From: Epiperipatus broadwayi
Lineage: Eukaryota; Onychophora; Udeonychophora; Euonychophora; Peripatidae
NCBI GenBank assembly: GCA_028023455.1
Contig: JAQFVV010012424.1
Coordinates: forward strand, 788,001-852,000
DNA length: 64,000 bases
Direction: 5' to 3'
Below, piece by piece: positions 56,872 through 64,000 of this stretch. How positions within the stretch are numbered: position 1 is the first letter of the stretch; the number at the start of each line of letters is the position of its first letter. The translations under genes and the position numbers were made by a program. The notes below the pieces were generated by a model, which was given only the letters and a program-made list of their open reading frames with translations, was not told the DNA's origin and ran no database searches.

Positions 56872-57484
56872 CAATATGCATCTCTCCATACTTCTTTGAG
56901 TGGTCTGAAGTCTCTGTATTGCTCTTCTATTAAGTATCTAAATCTCAGATCCATAAGGTAAGAACTGTTAAAACACATTTATTAAAAACCTTCCTTGTCA
57001 AACACATAGGCATATTTCCTTTTAGTATTAAGTTATTTCTACCAAAAGCACTCCAACCAAATTTAATTGTATGATTAATGTCATCAATTATGTTTCCATC
57101 TGTATTAATAATCTGACCAAAGTATTTGTAGCCGTTAACTTCTTCTAACTCATCACAATCAATCTTTATTTTCATATTTTAAGAAAATCCATTAAACATT
57201 ACTTTAGTCTTTTTAACATTTATCTTTAGTCTTACTTTCCTACTTTCATCTGATAACTCCAGCAACATTTCCTGCAGCTCTAAAGCATTATTTGCAAAAA
57301 CAGCTACATCATCTGCAAAATCTAAATGACTTAAATAATCTCCATTTACTTTCACTTCTTTAGCTTTCCATTTTAATCCACAAAATAGTTTTTGCAGTAC
57401 TGTTGTAAAAAGTTTTGGAGTAACAAGAAGAGATCGAAAACGCATTATATGGGTAAGAGAACAAACAGGTGTTACTGACCTCAT
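56872..57484 (-). pseudogene. RTE reverse transcriptase, inverted part
   Basis: Minus strand: HLDFADDVAVFANNALELQE (near 57270-57330, catalytic FADD intact), LKINVKKTKVMFNG, NGYKYFGQIINTDGNIIDD and NNLILKGNMPMCLTRKVFNK. These are RT palm and thumb regions of an RTE-clade ORF. One frame break lies near 57178, at a stop, so the copy is dead; the truncated 5' end is at 57416. Confidence 0.75.
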
Positions 57485-57740
57485 TGAAAAAATTAAAAGA
57501 CTGAAGTGGAGTTGGGCTGGACATATTGCTAGAAGAGATGATAATAGATGGACAATTGAAATCTTAAACTGGATTCCAAGAGATTGTAAAAGACTCAGAA
57601 AGAGACCACATGTGAGATGGATGGATGAAATAAGAAACTATGCAGGGGTAATAGTGGAGAAGAAAAGCTAAAGATCGAAGATGGATTGAACTTGGAGAGA
57701 TCTTCATCCTGCAGTGGATTGATAATAGTTGATGATAATG
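57417..57740 (+). pseudogene. RTE ORF C-terminus and 3' end
   Basis: Plus strand: RLKWSWAGHIARRDDNRWTI, RDCKRLRKRPHVRWMDEI and RNYAGV, then a frameshift and an LQWIDNS-like end. The short GATGATAATG tail stops at 57740 against the target duplication. It is the best-preserved version of the fragment found at 2.0, 25.0 and 38.5 kb. Confidence 0.75.
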
Positions 57741-57754
57741 ATTAGTTCTGTTTT

Positions 57755-58444
57755 TTATTTTTCAATTCACTTAATGTTATTTTTTTAAATTTATTTTTGG
57801 ACCATCCAGTTTTTTTTAATTTGAATATTTCATAGGAATTTCTGTGCTGATATTAATTTATGAAAAAATATATGAATTTCAGTTTATAAACATTATATAT
57901 CTAGTTTTTTTGATTTTTAAAGTTAGATTTATATTGATATTTTTTTTCATTTTATGAGTAGTTCTTTTTGCTTTGATTGAATCAATTATTTTGATCAAAT
58001 TTTTTTTTACTACATTCTTATACCATTATTTCAAATGTGATTATATTGAATGAATAGTATTAAATATCTCAAATTATTTTCCAATTATAAAATTTAAATT
58101 ACTGTTTCATTTTCATTATTTTCTTTTTTTTATTTAGCAATGCAAAGATTTTATTTCTGAAGAATTAAGCAAATAATGTAATCAGAAATGTATAATAATA
58201 CTATATATATAATTTAAAAGTTTATTTCATTGCATTGTATTTTAAAGTAATTCATTTGTATTTAAATTGAAATTCTATTAGTGACTGTTCATTTTCTAAG
58301 TTGATTTAACTTATTAAAAGATTAGTTTTCGGAATGCAATTATTATTATTATCAAATTTTCCATTTAATAAAAGGATAGGTAGGGAATAAATAAGCATTA
58401 TATATATATATATTTGTACATTAAGGACATTTTTTTTTTCTCAG
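57755..58444. other. A+T-rich, possible intron
   Basis: It ends with a polypyrimidine tract (58431-58442) that serves the acceptor at 58443-58444. No other features. Confidence 0.4.
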
Positions 58445-58518
58445 ACCAATTACAAATGATGAAGATTTTTCATATAAATGGGTTAAAATTACAGACCAGT
58501 TTTTTCTTGCCACTTCAG
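58445..58518 (+). CDS. candidate internal coding exon
   Basis: A long T tract ending TCTCAG precedes 58445 and TCAG|GTAAGTT follows 58518, two strong splice signals 74 bp apart. In the frame entered with one base it reads PITNDEDFSYKWVKITDQFF then LATS, without stops. This frame joins the phase-2 donors at 49305 or 39601. With the next exon it gives a pattern by eye like the N-terminal head of XRCC4/XLF-type repair proteins (aromatic-W-x-x-[IL]...FLA...V...SD[IL]). That is a guess. Confidence 0.45.
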
Positions 58519-58711
58519 GTAAGTTATATATATGTATGTGTGTGTGTTTTTTTTATATTTTTTTATAAGTATATACAGGAAATTATTCATGCAGAGAAAG
58601 AGCAATATCACTAGATAAATTGTTTTGAAAAAATCATGACTACTTTTGTGGCTATAAATATTATCTTAAACTATTTGCTGATTTAAGTTGTTATATATAT
58701 TTTTTTCAGAG

Positions 58712-58830
58712 TAGTAGTATTGGATTACAAAAGAGGTGTGAATGTGATTTTTAGTGATATTCCATCCGGATCTGTCTTTTGGAATCCAATCACTATTGCA
58801 ATTAAAAAAATGTTATTGGACTGCCAATAA
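58712..58830 (+). CDS. candidate terminal coding exon
   Basis: After a T-rich tract the acceptor reads TTTTTTCAGAG. Using the second AG (58710-58711) the phase-1 frame from 58518 continues as VVVLDYKRGVNVIFSDIPSG then SVFWNPITIAIKKMLLDCQ and stops at 58828-58830. Using the first AG gives an immediate stop. The open, varied frame supports coding. A short C-terminus is odd for any XLF-like protein. No poly(A) signal follows closely. Confidence 0.4.
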
Positions 58831-58996
58831 GAAAACTTTGACATTATTCATATCCATTATGATGATTTCAAGATCTACTTACTGGTTTTTCTCTGTATAA
58901 ATGTTCTGCCTAATTTTAGATGGGGGAAAGAATCTGAAAAAATTTGATATTTTTTATCTGTGAAAATATTCATGGCAACATATATATATAAGTATA

Positions 58997-60209
58997 CACC
59001 TGGGTCTCTTTTTATGCGGTAGATAGGTTCCACAGAAAACCCACATTAAAAAAATCGCACAAAAATAGACTTAACTTACATTGAAAAATGTGATATGTTC
59101 TATAATTTTCAAAAATGATATAAAACCAAAGCAACAAGGTAAAATTACTTTAAAATTTGCATAAAAAAAGTAAGAAAATAAAGTATGACTAATAAAAAAT
59201 TTCAAATATTTGGAAAAAAATTGATACAAGACAAACTTTTTTTACTTTTTTTATTAACTACTTAATTTTATTCAAAACATTATGTTTTTATGTGTAATTT
59301 ATTTTACATTTTTTTCTTACATATTTTAATCATTATTGCTATTTGACAATATGGATTCGTTTGTGAATTGGTAAGAAATCAGATTCGTCATAAGAGGAAA
59401 TACAATTAGAGCCAACTTCAGTCTCGTGCTGTGTTAATGGTTTTTTCTCGACAATGTAATCGCTAATTAAACTTTGAGACGATGATTTTACTAATTGTTA
59501 ATGAAGCTTGCGATATCCAGACTGCTATGTCTAGTTGTTAGAGAATGCACTTCCACAAGTGCCACTATATATATATATATATAACACGCTTCCATGAGTG
59601 TGTTAATCATGACTAATGGTTAAATTTTCTTTTATACACATATAAACATGGAGAAACTTTTAGACAGAAAAAAGTTACAAGTAAAAATATTTAAAAACTT
59701 TTAAAGACACATTCTTTTTAAGAAGAAATGAAAAGTTCTTTAATATTTTTATTTGTAACTTTTTTCTGTCTAAAAGTCTCTCCATGTATATACGTGTATA
59801 AAAGAAAATATAAACATACACATACATAGCACAGACATACAACACATTTGAATTTAAGAGTTTGTTCATAATTCGTGTCATTAACAAGAAAATGATTTTC
59901 CAATTGATTAGAAAGTTGAAGACTTTCTCGAATCATTTTTGCTGTGAAACGAACAGGTTCCACTTCTGTTTCATTATCTTTTTTAAAGCTTCTACGATAT
60001 ATAAATTTATTGCCAAATCTTTTTCCAACAGGTATTTAAAGTATGTAAAATTTAATGCGTGTATATAAAATGGGGAAATCCTGATTTTAAGTGAAATATG
60101 AACTTCTTTATCGCATAAAAGAAAACCGCATAAAAAGATATTAAGAAGAAACATGAATCGCATAACTTCAAAATTGCATTAAAAAAATCTGCACAAAGAG
60201 ACCCAGGTG
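58997..60209. mobile_element. 1.2-kb TIR element with CACCTGGGTCTCTTT ends
   Basis: CACCTGGGTCTCTTT starts at 58997 and its exact complement ends at 60209; TATA (or TA) flanks both ends. A TTTTTATGCGG motif recurs inside near both ends. No transposase frame is recognisable. The size and TA target suggest a non-autonomous Tc1/mariner-like element, but the superfamily is not proven. It carries the nested palindrome at 59630-59808. Confidence 0.65.
59630..59808. repeat. nested palindrome, about 75-bp arms
   Basis: TTTTATACACATATAAACAT to AAGTTACAAGTAAAAATATT (59630-59692) is mirrored by AATATTTTTATTTGTAACTT to TATACGTGTATAAAA (59740-59804). Few mismatches by eye. It may be a separate MITE inserted into the larger TIR element. 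Confidence 0.65.
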
Positions 60210-60690
60210 TATATTGAAATGAACAGTTCACAACGATAAGTTGAGGATGTGTGATTACATTAAGTTAAATATAAAAAAAAAAGATAAAAAAAAAAAGAAG
60301 AGAGATGATCAAACATGAAACAATTATTTATAAATACTTAAAGAGTACTTTGTAAAATAAAATGCTGAATAGCAGAGATAATTTATTTTTATTATAAGAG
60401 TTAAAAAGTTTTAAATCCTTAGAAATAATTTTGAAAAATTAGCATTTAATTATACTTTATCCATGTAAATCTATTTATGTTACTAAGATAATTTTACAAG
60501 CCAGTTCCCTAAAGAATCATTTTTAAATAAACCTGTAAATAATATCCATTTTTTGGTATATCAATGCCAATCTGTTTTATCAGATAAAAGATCACTTTTA
60601 CCAAGTCTGGAAGTAGATATTGAAATTTACAAATAATAGCTAGCTATATAATATATGCATTTTAAACATTAACACAGTTTTCAACGTATA
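60210..60690. other. nothing recognised
   Basis: A+T-rich with short A runs; a TA run at 60687-60700 borders the next, CpG-richer segment. Confidence 0.35.
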
Positions 60691-60752
60691 TATATATATA
60701 TTATAACGTTCTCCGTTTTGTTAGGCCTCTACACGCTAATATAAACTGCGCG

Positions 60753-60831
60753 CGAGTTGATCAAGCTATGTCAAAAAGAAGAAAGTTATATTTCTATTCT
60801 AAAAACATAGCTATATTTCCTGATCAACTCG
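60753..60831. repeat. imperfect hairpin CGAGTTGATCA
   Basis: CGAGTTGATCA then AGCTATGT on the left, and ACATAGCT, eight extra bases, TGATCAACTCG on the right. The whole is about 80 bp in CpG-richer DNA. A miRNA-like precursor or MITE remnant are both possible. Confidence 0.5.
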
Positions 60832-60879
60832 GCCTATTAATTGTTGAGAATTATGCTATTGACGAAATCAGCTTTTAAT

Positions 60880-60922
60880 TTATTTAATATGGGCGCCAGG
60901 TCCTTTTATTCTAAAGAGACCG
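60880..60922 (-). CDS. weak candidate second exon of the 61.4-kb gene
   Basis: Minus acceptor GACTATTTCAG|C at 60923-60924. In the phase left by 61423 it gives R-GLFRIKGPGAHIK and a stop at 60882-60880. The combined product would be only 37 residues, so either the pairing or the gene may be false. Confidence 0.2.
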
Positions 60923-61422
60923 CTGAAATAGTCAAATAACGTCTCACGAATAAAAAAAAGAAAAATACTTTTAAACTAATCGGTATTGTGTCATACCGTA
61001 ATGAGAATTATTTTTTGAGATTATTATTCCTGGGCTTATTCAAACATATTGGCAAAGGTAAATTATGTTTTAAATCTTATTAAACTAATAATAAATTTAA
61101 TAATAAAAAATAATAACTATTATTAATAACGCACAAATGAAAATTGATATTAGAAATATTTTTTTATTGTAACAGATTAAAAATCTGTTTAAGCTAAAAT
61201 GAGAATTCCTAATCAAGCAAATTAGAGAGAACACATTAATTCAGATGTGAAATATTAATAAAATAACTGCTGAATAATTAATTACAAAGTTCTTGGTTAA
61301 ATAAGAGTCTCTTGATCAATTAAATTAAAGTCTCTATCGGGATCCTATTATAAGCTTATTTTTACGAATAGTTTGTAAAATGGTTAACTTTGTCACAATC
61401 AGGATAATGAAGCATAACTTAC

Positions 61423-61493
61423 CGGTAAGTTTTAGTGAATTCACGATGGTTGTAGATAACTATGCATAGTTTTTTGGGGTTAAACGAGCTCAT
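61423..61493 (-). CDS. candidate first exon, or LTR-derived leader
   Basis: ATG at 61493-61491 reads MSSFNPKKLCIVIYNHREFT then KTY and reaches TACCG|GTAAGT (GT at 61422-61421), phase 2. A TATAAAAG box lies 215 bp upstream at 61707-61714. Three short upstream ATG frames lie between, which is unfavourable for an ordinary mRNA. The G+C-richer region 61390-61745 could equally be a solo LTR: AATAAA lies between CTTGGAT/ATCCAAG arms at 61631-61656. Confidence 0.3.
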
Positions 61494-61706
61494 GGCCTTT
61501 GATTATTAGTTGATCTTGCGGTCCATTCTCCTAGTCGGTCACGAAAGCTTTTCTGGTGTACATCTTCAGGCACGATGTTCGCAGAAGCTCCGGTTCACTC
61601 CGACATGCCAAATTACTTCAGCGTAGAGCGATCTTGGATTTATTATTGTTATCCAAGACCAACTAGAGAAACCAACGAACAAGACGTTCTTCAAACTGAC
61701 CTCTGC

Positions 61707-61714
61707 CTTTTATA
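61707..61714 (-). promoter_or_regulatory. TATA box (minus strand)
   Basis: TATAAAAG on the minus strand in a G+C-richer context, with plausible start sequences (GGTCAGTTTG) about 20-30 bases downstream. It would drive the 61493 exon or, if the segment is an LTR, that element. Confidence 0.4.
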
Positions 61715-61745
61715 CTAGAGGCCCAGTTTTCAGACTTCTGCGCAT

Positions 61746-64000
61746 ATCTTTTGTTTGTCAAAATATACGTTGATAATCTTATATATTTTTTATAAAATTT
61801 ATGTTACAAAGTCTTTTTCAGCATAATTCTGCCATCTTTAATTAGTTGAAATATTTTTACTTTCTCTTATCTAGATTGGTAATTTGTGTCTTTTGTTCTC
61901 TCCAATTCTAACTTTTATTTCTAATTGCATAAAAAAAATACGAAAGAATAATTTAACTTTCATTGTACGTTATTTTTTTTTTTAAAAAAATTATAGTCAA
62001 AAAAAAAATCTAAACTTTTACCAAATGCCAATATATTTGCAACATATATAAATAAACGTTACAATATATATAGAATAAACACATACACGTATAATACAAT
62101 TTTATTTGTAAATTAGTACTAAACACTTTTAAAAATAGAATGAAAGGAAAAAATAAGTTCAATAAAGACCTATTAATTTGCAGTGAACTGCCAATTTTTT
62201 TTTCTTAGTTCAATAACAGCTACAAAAAAGAATTTTATTGTTAATTGAAACAATTTCTCTTTGAGACCTTAAAGAAAACTAAGTAGAGAAAATTTCATTT
62301 ATCCATTTTATGCTTTCTTGTTATTATTTAATTATTCATATAATAAAAAAAACATAAATGGCTTTTCATCAATATGCCTCAGCCATTGTCATCAATTCAC
62401 TGGCATTTACTGATGAATGTAAGACCAAGAAATATCATAGTTTTTCTTTTCAAATGCTGATACGTCTTAACTGAAACATCATTTGATTTTTCTTTAAGGA
62501 AGAACGAACATGTTAATATGTGTGTGTATATATATATATATTGGAACCCTCATGGCTGAATTTACATGTATGGCTTTTATGTAGATAATTTTTTTTATTG
62601 TATATTCTAGAATGTAAAAGATCATGTGTGTAAATTAATTATAAAGCATTTTGAAATAGTAATAATAATTGTAAAAATTAAAATTTTATTACAATTATTT
62701 GTTTCAAAATAAGGAATAATTATTTTAAAAGAACATTGCTGTGGGAACAAAGTGAACCTCTTTCCGATCATCTGTTTTACATAAAAGGTGGGAATTATCA
62801 TTATTTCTTCATCATGTCACTTAGTAGATAGAGGTCAATAAAAATTGTAATGATTATTTAAACCAATATCATTATGCAGTCTCTGGGGTAAAACTTCAGA
62901 ATACCTTCTCTGATCATTCCAGTGGTGTAACTGATTATGGAGCTGTAATCAAAAGAATGCCTTAAAATTAACTGTAATTCTGCCAGTTTATTAATTACTG
63001 TATGAAGCTGAAAGAAAATGACACTTGCTATAAGAAGAAAACTTGTCTTCTAAATGATTATCACCTGGGAAGTATTCTTTTATGGATTAATTTGTGAATC
63101 TACTTAATTTCGATGCTCTAAATGTCAGGAAAAATTTCACAAGTAAAACTACGAGGGAAATAAATCATAGTAGAAAAAATTACATGATATTAAGCTACTA
63201 TTGAAATAAATCACAAGAAGGTAAAATATGAGAAAATTGTTTGCAGACATTTAAAATTAAAGATTTTAATGGCCATATGTATACATTATTGGAGACAGAA
63301 ATATAGTCTACTCTATGGAGATATCAAGGTTATTGAATGAAACTGTTTCTCCATGAATTATTATGAAGCCACAAAGATTTTTTTTTCTCACGTATGTACT
63401 CTTCATACAATCTTGAATGAAAATATGTAAATATAATTTTTTTTATTATTCTATTTATTAATTAAAGTTATTGTTATTGTTAATAATTTTTTGCTTGGTT
63501 ATTTCTCATCTGAATTCCAGGCTGATTACTTATTTTGCCATATAATCATAGTACTAATGTGGAGGGGATAACAATCAGGAAATATGATTGAATCTGCATA
63601 AAGACTTTTTTTTATGTGTGTTCAATCTGATTATTATTTATGACTGTTATAAATTAGTCAATTAAAAATAAAATGGTATAGTCACTCCACCATGCGCACA
63701 ATCGCCTGTTAGATATCTATAATTTTCCTAGAATATAATTAATTTGCGGATATTGTTTTTTTTTTTTGTTATTTTGTTATTTTGATCTATTGCCATTTGT
63801 TTAAAAGGATGATTGCTGTTATATTTGAGTTCCTTGTTCCGGGATTATTCTTATCAAAACAAACCAAGATTGAATCTAGTTTAGTTTTAAAAAAATTTTT
63901 TTTATTAGTATTGAAAAAAAGAATTAGTCAATTGGAATATAAATACTTGGTCGGATGAGAAATATAATAATTTATTTTGTTTTAAACAAAAATAAAAAAA
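61746..64000. other. A+T-rich, nothing recognised
   Basis: No exon or intact repeat. A phrase at about 62370-62402 (CCTCAGCCATTGTCATCAAT, TCACTGGC) resembles the 3' tail of the RTE family on the minus strand, but it is too short to call. Confidence 0.4.

Larger units (their letters stand above)
56838..57754 (+). mobile_element. twin-primed RTE LINE insertion
   Basis: The 3' part lies on the plus strand (57417-57740) and the adjoining 5' part is inverted (57416-56847). The 25-bp block GGAGTAACAAGAAGAGATCG plus AAAAC occurs at 57417-57441 and, inverted, at 56847-56871, so it was copied at both ends. ATTAATTCTGTTTT (56838-56851) and ATTAGTTCTGTTTT (57741-57754) form a 14-bp target duplication with one mismatch. 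This is the classic 5'-inversion of LINE twin priming. Confidence 0.8.

Noticed and set aside
58445-58614. Alternative reading frame (QLQMMKIFHINGLKLQ) through the 58.4-kb exon
   Set aside because: It continues into low-complexity intron-like sequence; the other frame is more protein-like and keeps splice phase.
1-64000. CRISPR arrays, prophage, bacterial operons
   Set aside because: No regularly spaced direct repeats with unique spacers; the window has splice sites, LINEs, SINEs and LTR elements typical of an animal genome.

Overview
The window reads as nuclear DNA from an invertebrate animal. It is strongly A+T-rich and intron-bearing, with canonical GTAAGT splice donors, and it is dominated by decayed transposable elements: Ty3/Gypsy, RTE-type and other LINEs, hAT and other TIR elements, and tRNA-derived SINEs. 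There are no bacterial signals (no operons, no Shine-Dalgarno-led ORFs). The species cannot be fixed from the sequence; a mollusc or chelicerate would fit the repeat mix, but that is only an impression.

Layout. 0-2 kb: the C-terminal half of a broken hAT transposase with its 3' terminus. 2-9.5 kb: an RTE-LINE tail, two SINE-like tRNA remnants, one compact tRNA-Val-like SINE, otherwise featureless. 9.5-12.1 kb: a Ty3/Gypsy remnant whose two LTRs face each other as inverted repeats, flanked by a perfect 5-bp target duplication. 12-16.4 kb: SINE pieces, a zinc-finger relic, and the clearest host gene, exon 1 of a lysosomal beta-hexosaminidase on the minus strand, then a second tRNA-Val-like SINE. 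16.9-21.4 kb: a decayed minus-strand Ty3/Gypsy element with two short LTR-like repeats, one split by a palindromic MITE. 24.9-29.3 kb: RTE fragment, MITE, third tRNA-Val-like SINE, and a composite satellite. 29.5-33.3 kb: a long minus-strand APE-type LINE pseudogene with endonuclease, reverse transcriptase, C-terminal zinc motif and an SGNH-like segment upstream. 36.2-36.8 kb: a large CTAT/CTAC microsatellite. 38.5-48 kb: RTE tail, SINE, a candidate first exon at 39.5 kb, several MITEs (one hAT MITE nested in an older repeat), an 853-bp element with 79-bp perfect inverted ends, an LTR-like segment and a G-run array. 49-61.7 kb: candidate exons at 49.25, 58.45, 58.71 and 61.4 kb, a twin-primed RTE insertion at 56.8-57.8 kb, a decayed LINE at 52.8-53.7 kb and a 1.2-kb TIR element. 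61.75-64 kb: nothing recognised.

Four candidate host first exons can be supported to different degrees: hexosaminidase (strong), the 39.5-kb and 49.25-kb plus-strand exons (moderate), and the 61.4-kb minus-strand exon (weak). The rest is a record of transposition, in several places with target duplications that show order and mechanism. No metabolic or defence operon is present. The most unusual structures are the inverted-LTR Gypsy element, the twin-primed RTE copy, and the roughly 100-bp tRNA-Val-like SINE family with three TSD-bounded copies.
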